This document shows, one piece after another, positions 15,322 through 23,631 of a stretch of 32,513 nt of DNA (its first letter is position 1; each line of letters opens with the position of its first letter). The stretch comes from Clostridiales bacterium mt11 (GTDB lineage Bacteria; Bacillota; Clostridia; Tissierellales; Tepidimicrobiaceae): positions 461,173 to 493,685 of the forward strand of contig LN874946.1 of the NCBI GenBank assembly GCA_001282665.1, written 5' to 3'. A program made the position numbers and the translations under genes. Under the pieces are notes generated by a model. It was not told the origin of the DNA. It searched no databases and was given only the letters and a program-made list of their open reading frames with translations.

Positions 15322-16061
15322 TATGGTCAGAAGAAAATAAATTCTATGCAACTCAGCCTAAGAGCGGCCATATATACTATTTGGATAATTATCAGTGGAA
15401 TAGAATAGACAAACCAACTTCAGGATTTCAAGGTAACTTTACCACTGAAAAATTAGCTCAAGGGAAAAATATATTAATTAGTATCTCGAAATCAGGACAT
15501 AATTACGTAGCTCGTAAAAAAGATAATGAAGGCTGGTCAAAACAAAATACTGGCTTCAGTGGTACTTATAATGCTATAACTTATGGAGATGGCAAATTCG
15601 TAATTGTGGGCAGTGATAATTATGATGGTGAAAATGGTCATCCATTATTTATTTCCTCAGAAGATGGAGTTAAATGGACAAGAGGAGAAATTGTCACCAG
15701 TGGTACTGGCTATACATTATACGATGTTATTTGGACTGGAGAGAAATTCGTTGCTATTGGAGGGGCAAATACTATATATTCATCTTCTGATGGAAATAGG
15801 TGGTACAGGTATCCTAGAGAGAATATAATCCATAATAAAGGAGCTAAATATTACTATGACTTTAAGAACATTTCTTCTAATGGGGATTATATAATTGCAT
15901 ATAGTGAAAAAGGCAATGCTGTTTTAATATCTAAAGATGGTGGAAAGAACTGGATACAAAGGCAAGACTCCAACTATCTTAAACTAATAGATATAATCGT
16001 AATAAACAAAGGAGATGGAATTATTGATCCAAAGAACCTCAATGTCCGATGGTATAGATAA
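15300..16061 (+). CDS. beta-propeller (BNR/Ycf48-like) head, continuation of the PilX-like pilin in the -1 frame
   Basis: From 15300 the -1 frame reads GNDYSFVIWSEENKFYATQ and then regular WD-like blades typical of sialidase/BNR or Ycf48-type propellers: NDGKFVIVG-like turns, FISSEDGVKWTRG, TIYSSSDGNRWYRY and LISKDGGKNWIQRQ. The domain ends LNVRWYR at 16061. There is no ribosome site or ATG; the only start-like codon, TTG 15381, falls within the first blade. So it makes sense only as the C-terminus of the upstream pilin. The propeller would be carried outside the cell, as an adhesin-like tip. The coordinates mark the open part after the frame change. Confidence 0.65.
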   Translation, partial: GNDYSFVIWSEENKFYATQPKSGHIYYLDNYQWNRIDKPTSGFQGNFTTEKLAQGKNILISISKSGHNYVARKKDNEGWSKQNTGFSGTYNAITYGDGKFVIVGSDNYDGENGHPLFISSEDGVKWTRGEIVTSGTGYTLYDVIWTGEKFVAIGGANTIYSSSDGNRWYRYPRENIIHNKGAKYYYDFKNISSNGDYIIAYSEKGNAVLISKDGGKNWIQRQDSNYLKLIDIIVINKGDGIIDPKNLNVRWYR

Positions 16062-16065
16062 TAGG

Positions 16066-16566
16066 ATGAGCTATATTGGTTACAAAGGAATGAGCTTATT
16101 AGAAGTTTTAATTACATTGGCTATTTTAGGTATTATAGCTATACCTTTTATGTCCATCTTCACAAACACCAACTTGATTATAGATTATTCAGGGAAAAAG
16201 ACAACAGCAATTATAGAGGGAAAAAGTATTTTAGATGAAATAAGTTCGAAGTTTAAAACTTCTGAAATTATAGATGAAAATGCGGTAAAGGATATTATAT
16301 TTGAAAAATTAGGTGAGGATAGTTATAAAATATTTGATGAAGAAAGTCCACAGTTTAAGAAATATGATAAGGAAAATAACTATAAGATGCATTTTTACAT
16401 TAAAAAACAAACCATAGAATTAGAGAAATTAAAATCCAATGATAGCACCAACACGATAATATCCAATACTATAAGGGTAAAAATTATAGTTTTCTATGAT
16501 AATGGAAAGAGAAAAATAGAAATTTCAAATTATATCCCAGTTAAGGAAGAGAAAAATGAAATATAA
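16066..16566 (+). CDS. PilV-like minor pilin
   Basis: A 166-residue pilin-like protein. A short leader, MSYIGYKG, is followed by the cleavage helix MSLLEVLITLAILGIIAIPF with Glu at mature position 5, then a polar head without cysteines. It fits the PilV/GspI-type minor pilins that prime pilus assembly at the tip. The start was chosen at ATG 16066, four bases behind the propeller stop and giving a leader of eight residues like its neighbours. Longer versions from ATG 16042, TTG 16024 or ATG 16015 are open, and the last two lie by an AAAGGAG. It overlaps pilW-like 16556 by 11 bases. Exact start uncertain; pilin type call is good. Confidence 0.85.
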   Translation: MSYIGYKGMSLLEVLITLAILGIIAIPFMSIFTNTNLIIDYSGKKTTAIIEGKSILDEISSKFKTSEIIDENAVKDIIFEKLGEDSYKIFDEESPQFKKYDKENNYKMHFYIKKQTIELEKLKSNDSTNTIISNTIRVKIIVFYDNGKRKIEISNYIPVKEEKNEI

Positions 16567-17077
16567 ATTGTTTAATCATAAAGGACTAACACTAATTGAA
16601 TTGATAATAACTATTGCTCTGCTTGGAATAATCATCTCATTCATGTTTATATTTTTTCAATTTAACTATAGCACATTTTTTAGAAGCAATAACAAATATG
16701 ATTTACAAACTAGTATGAATAATGCTGCTAGGTTAATTGAAGAAGAATTGAAATTTGCAGATGAAATGAATATATATTCAAATGAAGATAGTATTTATAA
16801 TACTAAGAACTATATCTTTTTAGAGGATAATCTTATAAAGATTAAAAAAGTGGGTTATGAATCTAAAGATCTAATAAAAGATGATTTAATAATTGTAGAC
16901 AAGCTATGGTTTAAGTTAGATGAAAATCTTTTAACCTTTCAAATAAAAGGTCAAAATGTAAAAAGTAAAGAAGAATTCACTGTGGAATCAACAATTGAAT
17001 TATTAAATATGAAAGATGTAGATAATATGGAGCTGGAAGGATCTATTATTGAATATTTCGTCAAAGGAGATGATTAA
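16556..17077 (+). CDS. PilW-like minor pilin
   Basis: The 173-residue protein has a leader ending in HKG, the pilin helix LTLIELIITIALLGIIISF with Glu at mature position 5, and a segment NNAARLIEEELKFADEM after the helix that is characteristic of PilW/GspJ-type proteins (compare the later paralogue at 23060). The head is a mostly beta, lysine-rich domain. It overlaps the preceding gene by 11 bases and has an AAGGAAG upstream of the start. It should be a pseudopilin of the tip complex, processed by PilD. It completes the first minor-pilin set, which lacks a FimT/GspH member. Confidence 0.87.
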   Translation: MKYKLFNHKGLTLIELIITIALLGIIISFMFIFFQFNYSTFFRSNNKYDLQTSMNNAARLIEEELKFADEMNIYSNEDSIYNTKNYIFLEDNLIKIKKVGYESKDLIKDDLIIVDKLWFKLDENLLTFQIKGQNVKSKEEFTVESTIELLNMKDVDNMELEGSIIEYFVKGDD

Positions 17078-17079
17078 TC

Positions 17080-18135
17080 TTGAACTTATCTTTTTTACCT
17101 AAAAAGAAAATATTATCTCTCGATATAGGAGCTTATGAAATAAAAGCAGTAGAGGGGAAGGAAACAAAAAAAGGAATTATAATAGATAATTATTTTACTT
17201 TGCTTACGCCAAAAGGATCCTATAACAATGGAGAAATACTCGATAAGGATTTAATTCACTATGTATTAAATGAGGGATTGAAGAGAAACAAAGTTAAATC
17301 AAAAGATGTATACTTAACAATTAATAGTCCCTCTATATTAACAAGAGAGATAATAATACCTAAAGTGGAGTATAAGGAAATTGAAAATATTTTAAGATTT
17401 CAACTTGACGACTATATTCCTATGAATTCTGAAAACTATATAGTTCAATTTAAGATAATAGGACCTATTTATGAGGAAGATATAGAAAAGCTTAACATAT
17501 TGTTAATAGCTATTCCTAAGGTAATAGTAGAAAGCCACTATGAGTTGTTAAGGGATTTAGAACTCAATCCTATAGTCTTAGACTACCAACCTAATTCTAT
17601 TGCAAAACTTATTAAATATAATAAGTTTATAAATAATAGCTACCCTACAGAGGATATAACTTTTGCTGTAATAGATATGGGTTATGATAATACGAAAATT
17701 TCTATAATTAGAAATGGCATTATTCAAGTTAGTAGGATTGTTGAAATAGGTGGAAAGCATATAGAAGAGAATGTTCTAAACTTTTTTGAATATGATCGAG
17801 AAGAAATTGAACGGATAAAGGAAAAAGTAAAGGACATAAATCAAATAGGTGAAGAAGATCATATCATAAACATTATTCTAAATTCTTTTGAAAGCTTAAA
17901 TGAAAGAATAGAGATAATATTTAGGTATTATTTGACTAGAGAAATAAGCAACAAGATCAATATGATTTTATTATTTGGAGGAAGTGCTAAAATCAATGGG
18001 ATATCTAACTTGTTTTCCAATTACTTTAACATTCCTTCAATAAAAATAGAATCCTTTAATGACCTATATTTTAATGGTGAGATTATCAAATACATAAATT
18101 CTATCGGTTCAATTCTTAGAATGATAGAGGTGTAA
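17080..18135 (+). CDS. pilM: type IV pilus assembly ATPase-fold protein PilM
   Basis: The 351-residue PilM has the actin/FtsA-like fold and forms the cytoplasmic ring that binds the PilN tail. The sequence shows the phosphate-1 site SLDIGAYEIKAVEG (13-26), the 1C-like stretch LTREIIIPKVEYKEIENIL, the second nucleotide motif FAVIDMGYDNTKISII (195-210) and the adenosine loop MILLFGGSAKINGI near 297. It starts with TTG at 17080 behind an AAAGGAG with ten-base spacing. It directly follows the minor pilin. PilM, PilN and PilO here are in the usual order of the alignment subcomplex; PilP and the secretin PilQ are not present. Confidence 0.93.
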   Translation: MNLSFLPKKKILSLDIGAYEIKAVEGKETKKGIIIDNYFTLLTPKGSYNNGEILDKDLIHYVLNEGLKRNKVKSKDVYLTINSPSILTREIIIPKVEYKEIENILRFQLDDYIPMNSENYIVQFKIIGPIYEEDIEKLNILLIAIPKVIVESHYELLRDLELNPIVLDYQPNSIAKLIKYNKFINNSYPTEDITFAVIDMGYDNTKISIIRNGIIQVSRIVEIGGKHIEENVLNFFEYDREEIERIKEKVKDINQIGEEDHIINIILNSFESLNERIEIIFRYYLTREISNKINMILLFGGSAKINGISNLFSNYFNIPSIKIESFNDLYFNGEIIKYINSIGSILRMIEV

Positions 18136-18137
18136 AT

Positions 18138-18737
18138 ATGAAGGACTTAAATTTTTTTGAACCTTATATTGAAAAAAAGAAACTTAATATTGAGAAAGGA
18201 ATAATCTATAAAATTATAGCTCTGTTATCAATAGCTTTTATTATACTCTATTCCCTATTTAATCAAATTAAGATAAGACAAATTTCAAAAGATATTGCTA
18301 AATTAAAATCCATAGCTGAAGATGAGAACAGGAATGAAGAAGTGGAGGATATAAATAGAAAGAAAGAAAAAGTAATAGAATTTAAAGAGTTTTTAGAAAA
18401 GATAAAAGTATTGGATAAGACTTTTGAAGATAACAATATTATAGATCATTCTCTTTTAGACAATATCACATTTAGTATGCCAAAGGATCTGTTTTTTACC
18501 TCAATTAATATATCCACTGATAACATAGAGATAGTCGGAGTTTCAAAGGATAAACTCTCCATAGCTGAATTGGGAAAGAACCTAGAATCAGTAGAAGAAT
18601 TCAAGGAGATATTTGTAACCAATATATATTCTCAAGAAGAGCACTATAATTTTACATTGAATATTAATCTTAAGGATGTGAATATAGATGGAGAAAACTC
18701 AACGATTGAAGATGAAGCGCAAACTGACAAAGAGTGA
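18138..18737 (+). CDS. pilN: PilN-like membrane protein
   Basis: The 199-residue protein starts KDLNFFEPYIEKKK, a short cytoplasmic tail with an NFF-containing part like the PilN motif that grips PilM. One membrane span (about 22-41) and a charged coiled coil (45-95) follow. The last hundred residues form a small alpha/beta domain with LFFTSINISTDNIEIVGVS. This is the usual PilN order and length. It is placed right behind pilM (two bases) and overlaps the next gene by 50 bases. PilN is expected to pair with the PilO part of the following protein. Confidence 0.88.
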   Translation: MKDLNFFEPYIEKKKLNIEKGIIYKIIALLSIAFIILYSLFNQIKIRQISKDIAKLKSIAEDENRNEEVEDINRKKEKVIEFKEFLEKIKVLDKTFEDNNIIDHSLLDNITFSMPKDLFFTSINISTDNIEIVGVSKDKLSIAELGKNLESVEEFKEIFVTNIYSQEEHYNFTLNINLKDVNIDGENSTIEDEAQTDKE

Positions 18738-20085
18738 GAAGATACTTTTAACTCTATTGGGAATTGTTATCGCCTTTTGGGGAATTTTTAGATTCATTAT
18801 CACTCCTCAATCAAATAAATTAAAAGCTCTAATGAAACAGAAATATGAATATGAAGAAAAGGTTTCTTCTATGAACACTGTATTTAAGAAGAAAAAGAAT
18901 ATTGATGATGAATTAAGAAAATTGCAAAAAGAAGAAGATAGAATACTTAATAAGTATTTTGCTAAACTAGATCAACCTCAGATTATTTACCTTTTAAGTG
19001 ATATATTTAATAGCGATGAATTGGATATCTTGGATATTAACTTTAATAAACCATCTGAAGAGAAGATAGGTGATTTGATGGTCAAGACTATGGATATTAC
19101 CATTCCCTATAGAGGTAGCTATGACGGTCTTGTTGAAATTATAAAAGGGATAAATTCAAGTCCCAAGAATATATTGATATCTAATTTAATTATGGATAAA
19201 GATAAGGACAATAAATTAGTCGGTAGTATATCTTTAAAAGTATATAGTTTAGAAGGAATTGTAAAATCTCAAGAAGATTTAGCGTATATAGATATAGTCT
19301 CTGAAAAGGATAAATCTAATCCTTTTAAAGCATATGAAGACTATAAAGAGGTGGATAATGAAGAGGAAGTATCAGAAGATGATACTCTGGATAAAGGTTC
19401 TAGTATTTCGAGAGATAGCATTCCTAGCTTAGATGATAATAAGGAGATATTGGAGGACTTTGAAGAGGGCGATATATATTTTATACCATCTAATGGAAGT
19501 GTTAAAGGGAACCTATATAAATCAGCAAATTCTAAGTCTAAAAAATATTCTGTTAGGTTTGAATACAATATTTTAGCTGTAGAAGATGAGAATAGAGCAT
19601 ATTTAGATTTAACAGATAGGGATATAATGCTAAAATATCCCCCTTCATCTATTGGTCTATGGGTATATGCCTATAATTATTCTCCAGTTACTTTAGGGAT
19701 TAGACTCAAGGGACAAGATGGGGAAAAGATAGACATAGAATTAACAAAGGGAATCGGATGGATCGGATGGGAGTATATCGAAACTCAATTGCCCCAGGAT
19801 TTATCTCTATATCCTCTACAGGTAGACAGGATATATGTTGAACTTAATAATAGGGACGATTATGGTGTACTCTTATTTGATAAACTAGAAGCTAGTTACC
19901 CAGAAGATAGCAGCAAAACTAAGGAGAACTTTACCTTATATATAGTTGAAAAAGGAGATACCTTAGAGGAAATAAGCAAAAAGATATACGGGACAGTAAA
20001 TAAAAAAGATTTAATAATGGAGTATAATGAAATAAAATTCGATAAGGATATATGGGAAGGTAAGATCTTGGTATTACCAAGATAA
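18688..20085 (+). CDS. pilO: PilO-like protein fused to a jelly-roll-like domain and LysM
   Basis: At 465 residues this is about twice a normal PilO. A TM segment (18-38), coiled coil (45-90) and the PilO-type alpha/beta domain with VEIIKGINSSPKNILISNL (to about 190) come first. A highly acidic linker (200-255) follows. Residues 255-404 resemble a beta-sandwich carbohydrate-binding-type module (YPPSSIGLWVYAYNYS, GWIGWEYIETQLP, DRIYVELNN, LLFDKLEASYP). Residues 415-464 are a LysM domain (LYIVEKGDTLEEISKKIYG), a known peptidoglycan binder. ATG 18688 overlaps the pilN end; ATG 18712 is an alternative. The fusion would tie the pilus base to the wall, a plausible role for a Gram-positive machine. 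Confidence 0.85.
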   Translation: MEKTQRLKMKRKLTKSEKILLTLLGIVIAFWGIFRFIITPQSNKLKALMKQKYEYEEKVSSMNTVFKKKKNIDDELRKLQKEEDRILNKYFAKLDQPQIIYLLSDIFNSDELDILDINFNKPSEEKIGDLMVKTMDITIPYRGSYDGLVEIIKGINSSPKNILISNLIMDKDKDNKLVGSISLKVYSLEGIVKSQEDLAYIDIVSEKDKSNPFKAYEDYKEVDNEEEVSEDDTLDKGSSISRDSIPSLDDNKEILEDFEEGDIYFIPSNGSVKGNLYKSANSKSKKYSVRFEYNILAVEDENRAYLDLTDRDIMLKYPPSSIGLWVYAYNYSPVTLGIRLKGQDGEKIDIELTKGIGWIGWEYIETQLPQDLSLYPLQVDRIYVELNNRDDYGVLLFDKLEASYPEDSSKTKENFTLYIVEKGDTLEEISKKIYGTVNKKDLIMEYNEIKFDKDIWEGKILVLPR

Positions 20086-20100
20086 TGGGAGGTGATTTGA

Positions 20101-22119
20101 ATGAAGAGATTAGACAAAGGGACTCTTCTAATTATTTTAATGGCAATAATTATCTTTAATGGTTCTATGATATATGGAATTAATATTTCTGATTTAGATG
20201 AGATAGAAAAAAATGCTAACAAATTAGGATATCAACAGGGGATAATTAAAGCCTATGAGAATAAAACAAAGGATAAAGATATTCCATATTATGAGGCTTG
20301 GTCCAGTAATGCCAATGATATAATAAGAGAATATAAATATGTTTATGATGACTTTGATGAAAGATATGAAAGTCTTATAGAAATAGCTTATAAAGAAGGA
20401 TTCAAAATAGGTTATAATGAGATAATCAAAGATGGAAAGACGACTGATAAGGATAAAAAAGAAAAACAGCTTGATTATGCTGCAATAATGGGCTTAACTC
20501 TAGGTGAGATATATGGATATAGAGATTTCTATAATGATAATAGAAGCAACTGGAAAAAAGCAATTCCATTGGAAAGAAGTATAACGGAAATGTATAATTT
20601 AAATCGGGAGGCCTCCGAATATAGATATGATTTTTTAAAGACATTTAAAGAGAAGTTTGAAAAAGGATATAATGATGGATACAGAAAAGCAAATTTTGAA
20701 TCCATAAAAAATTCTTATGAAGATGGATTAAAAGATGGTGAATATTTTGGTGAAATACTAGGGATTATCCATGGAGCAAAAGATTATTTTGATAATAAAT
20801 CTATTGACTATAAGAGAAATATGCCTTCAGATTCCAACATTTTAAGAGGATATTCATTAAATAACGATAAGGAAGAATATGGTGAAGGGTTTTTGATTGG
20901 TTTTAAAAGAAAATATGAAGAAAATTATAATAAAACTTTTAGAACTACAAATGTCAATGAACATAAATGGTCTTATGAGAAAGGGTATAGCATAGGGAGA
21001 GATACAGGACTAAAAAATGGAGAAGCAAAAGCTGTAAAAGACTATTATTTAAATCTTAATGATGACTGGAAAAGGCATGAACCTACACAATTAGAAATAG
21101 CTAAAGAATATGACTTGATCCTCGAATCAGAAAGGTTTAGAGAAGGATTTATTAGTGGATTTTATACAGGATTGTCTGAGGGGTATACCACATCATATCA
21201 GAGATTGAATAAGGATGTGATAGAAAACAAGACTAGAGTTGAAACTGTATCCATTTCTGGAGGAGAGGTTTATAGTTTGGATGAGAAGATGTTTATTAAG
21301 ATAGAAAAGGGAACTTATTACAATCCAGTTATAGTAACTATGGATGTCCTATCAGATAATTTTAGTGAATTGGAAAGAGGATTAATAAAGGCATCTGATT
21401 ATTATGGAATAAACATTGCAAACAAATCCTTTGAGGTTAATGATGAAACCATTGAGCTAAGGTTTGAATACTATGGTAAACAAAATGGGGGAATTTATAA
21501 AAGAGTTAAAGATAATTGGATGTATTTGCCCTCAGAAATAGAAGATGGATTTATTAAAACAAAAGTTAAAGCCAGTTCATTTAAAGAAGGAGACAATGTA
21601 TATTGTGTTTTAGTGGATAAAGACGCTTTAATATTACACGATATTAGAGGTCATTGGGCAAAAGATGAGATCAATACATTTCTACGAAGAGGTATAGTAT
21701 CTGGATATTCGGATAAGACATTTAAACCAAATAAAAGTATGACAAAAGAAGAATTTTTAGTAATGCTCAGCAAAGTTTATAGCTGGCAAGATACAGAGGA
21801 TATACAAAATATAAAAAACCTTAAGGACTTCAATGGATTTAAGTCCCATGATAAAGTAATTGCACATGCAGAAAAAATGGGCTATATCAGCGGATATTCC
21901 GATAAGACTTTTAAGCCTAATAGTCCTATTACCTATAAAGAAGTGGAGAATATAATGAAAAAAGTAACAGAGACTCAAAAGTTTTATTGGTCTAATTATT
22001 CTTCTAAGATATTATATGAAAAAGATTACAGGAGTAAGAGTTTAAACAGTATGAACAATAATATTACAAGAGCAGAAGCGGTTTATATGTTATATACTTT
22101 AAATGAGTGGAGATATTAA
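20101..22119 (+). CDS. S-layer-homology protein with four internal GxxxG-like repeats
   Basis: The 672-residue secreted protein has a signal peptide (about 1-26, MIYG). Four tandem units of roughly 65-80 residues follow (about 41-107, 129-197, 209-286, 294-370). Each opens with spaced small residues (GxxxG, GxxLGxxxGxxxYxDFY), has W or R at mid-unit with P, and ends with a FxxGFxxGYxxxYR-like helix, which resembles helical Yae1-type repeats. A beta domain (380-505) leads to SLH domains: 513-556 and 575-620 are clear (each has GYSDKTFKPN), and 635-670 is degenerate. SLH domains bind secondary cell-wall polymers. GGGAGGTG precedes ATG. Its place inside the pilus operon suggests a wall-level passage or anchor for the pilus; this is inference. 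Confidence 0.9.
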   Translation: MKRLDKGTLLIILMAIIIFNGSMIYGINISDLDEIEKNANKLGYQQGIIKAYENKTKDKDIPYYEAWSSNANDIIREYKYVYDDFDERYESLIEIAYKEGFKIGYNEIIKDGKTTDKDKKEKQLDYAAIMGLTLGEIYGYRDFYNDNRSNWKKAIPLERSITEMYNLNREASEYRYDFLKTFKEKFEKGYNDGYRKANFESIKNSYEDGLKDGEYFGEILGIIHGAKDYFDNKSIDYKRNMPSDSNILRGYSLNNDKEEYGEGFLIGFKRKYEENYNKTFRTTNVNEHKWSYEKGYSIGRDTGLKNGEAKAVKDYYLNLNDDWKRHEPTQLEIAKEYDLILESERFREGFISGFYTGLSEGYTTSYQRLNKDVIENKTRVETVSISGGEVYSLDEKMFIKIEKGTYYNPVIVTMDVLSDNFSELERGLIKASDYYGINIANKSFEVNDETIELRFEYYGKQNGGIYKRVKDNWMYLPSEIEDGFIKTKVKASSFKEGDNVYCVLVDKDALILHDIRGHWAKDEINTFLRRGIVSGYSDKTFKPNKSMTKEEFLVMLSKVYSWQDTEDIQNIKNLKDFNGFKSHDKVIAHAEKMGYISGYSDKTFKPNSPITYKEVENIMKKVTETQKFYWSNYSSKILYEKDYRSKSLNSMNNNITRAEAVYMLYTLNEWRY

Positions 22120-22131
22120 GAAGATAGTGCC

Positions 22132-22581
22132 ATGAGAGATAACAAGGGGTTTACCTTAATAGAATTACTAATAACGATCAGTATACTTTCCATGATTCTA
22201 TTTATTCCTATGTTAAAAGCAAATATGGTTTTAAATTATAAGGAGAGACAGGAATTAAAGGAATTTAAAAATGATTTATGCTATGCGAGAAACAATGCTA
22301 TAGTTGAATCAACTAGATATAGTGTTATGTTACGACCTGATACTAATTCCTATATTATATTTAAACATAGGGCATCTGCTCTTAAGGAAATAGTAAAAAA
22401 TAAAGAATTTACTAATGGTATAAAAATAAAAACAACCAATATTAAAGGTCATGAAATAATATTTAACTATTCAGGTGCACCATTGATTTCAGGGACTATA
22501 TATTTAGAGGATAAGAAAAGGAATCCAATAGAGATTACAATAACACCTGCTACAGGCAAGGTAAATGTCTATTTAAAATAG
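22132..22581 (+). CDS. FimT/GspH-like minor pilin
   Basis: A 149-residue minor pilin with a six-residue leader ending in KG, then FTLIELLITISILSMILF with Glu at mature position 5. The segment FKNDLCYARNNAIVESTRY with its RNNA pattern is the sign of FimT/GspH-type proteins. The C-terminal part, NPIEITITPATGKVNVYLK, is the typical closing strand pair of that family. It opens the second minor-pilin set, 12 bases behind the SLH gene, with only a weak ribosome site. In known systems this subunit joins the initiation complex. One Cys (in DLCYA) is present. Confidence 0.88.
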   Translation: MRDNKGFTLIELLITISILSMILFIPMLKANMVLNYKERQELKEFKNDLCYARNNAIVESTRYSVMLRPDTNSYIIFKHRASALKEIVKNKEFTNGIKIKTTNIKGHEIIFNYSGAPLISGTIYLEDKKRNPIEITITPATGKVNVYLK

Positions 22582-22611
22582 ATTAGAATTTTATTTAAAG
22601 GTTGATAAAAT

Positions 22612-23046
22612 ATGAAAGATAGAGGATTTCTCTTAATAGAAGTATTGATGAGTTTAGTTTTACTTGGAATTATATCTGTTGTATGTTTTCCTATATTGAG
22701 TAGTTCTTTAAAGAATATGAAATTAGTGAAAACTAAAATGGATATGGTATATGTAGCTGAATCTACTATGGAGCAAATTAAATCCTTCGATGACAATTTT
22801 ACTGAGGATGATGAATATTTGTTTGATATACCTATAAGGGAATTAATCTATACTTTAAAGGAAGAAAAACCATCATCTATTACTTTGCCATTAGATGAAA
22901 AAGATGATAGATTTTCTTATGTATGTACTATATACAAGGAAAACTTAAATAAAAGTCTGTGGAAAGTCTCGGTGGAAGTTTCTCATCTTAAAAAGGATGA
23001 TAGAATTAACAATGTAAAGGTGGTGGCAATTATGCCTATTCCCTAA
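22612..23046 (+). CDS. PilV-like minor pilin (second set)
   Basis: A 144-residue pilin-like protein whose leader is only five residues (MKDRG), then FLLIEVLMSLVLLGIISVV with Glu at mature position 5. A following helix, YVAESTMEQIKSF, is typical of PilV/GspI. The head is a small beta domain, with KVSVEVSHLKKDDRINNVKV before the end. AAAGG lies upstream of ATG. This is a paralogue of the gene at 16066, though the two heads differ. It should be processed by PilD and form part of the pilus tip or priming complex. Confidence 0.85.
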   Translation: MKDRGFLLIEVLMSLVLLGIISVVCFPILSSSLKNMKLVKTKMDMVYVAESTMEQIKSFDDNFTEDDEYLFDIPIRELIYTLKEEKPSSITLPLDEKDDRFSYVCTIYKENLNKSLWKVSVEVSHLKKDDRINNVKVVAIMPIP

Positions 23047-23059
23047 TGGAAAAAAGAAA

Positions 23060-23614
23060 ATGAATAGTTTCAGGATTCGAGGTTTTACATTATTAGAGTT
23101 ATTAATAGTTTCAGCAATTAGTTCTATTATAATAGTTTCTCTATATTCCATGCTCAATTTTACCATGAATGCATGTAGAATAGGCGATGGAGAAGATGAA
23201 GTACTACTAAATGGAAGATATGCTATAGATTATATAAAAAGAGAAATAAAATCCGCAGATAAAATTATAGATATCGATATGGTTCCTGGACTAAAGGAAA
23301 AGTATGAAAACAATATTGGATTTATTATTATGAGATATAGCAATGATAATATCTATAAATATAATTATTCTACATATTATTTAAAGAATAATAAGATCTA
23401 TAGGATTGCCGCTAAGATGAATACTGAAAACTATCCTAATAAAAACGCTTTTGAAGGATATAATGAAATCGCTGAATACATAGTGTCATTAGAAGGAACA
23501 GAAATCAATTTTGAGACTAAATTGATAGATTTATCCTTTACTTTAAAGGGAGAGCATACTGAAAAATCTAGGCTTAAAACAAGAGTATATGTAAGATGTC
23601 CTATTGTATATTAA
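23060..23614 (+). CDS. PilW-like minor pilin (second set)
   Basis: A 184-residue protein with leader MNSFRIRG and the pilin helix FTLLELLIVSAISSIIIVSL, Glu at mature position 5. GRYAIDYIKREIKSADKI after the helix is the conserved PilW/GspJ pattern and parallels the gene at 16556. The head contains many Tyr and Asn and ends in a strand, SRLKTRVYVRCPIVY. The ribosome site is poor (GGAAAAAAG), so translation is probably coupled to the preceding gene, which stops 13 bases earlier. Role: minor pilin of the second tip module. Confidence 0.87.
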   Translation: MNSFRIRGFTLLELLIVSAISSIIIVSLYSMLNFTMNACRIGDGEDEVLLNGRYAIDYIKREIKSADKIIDIDMVPGLKEKYENNIGFIIMRYSNDNIYKYNYSTYYLKNNKIYRIAAKMNTENYPNKNAFEGYNEIAEYIVSLEGTEINFETKLIDLSFTLKGEHTEKSRLKTRVYVRCPIVY

Positions 23615-23631
23615 ATTATGAGGTGTTTACC

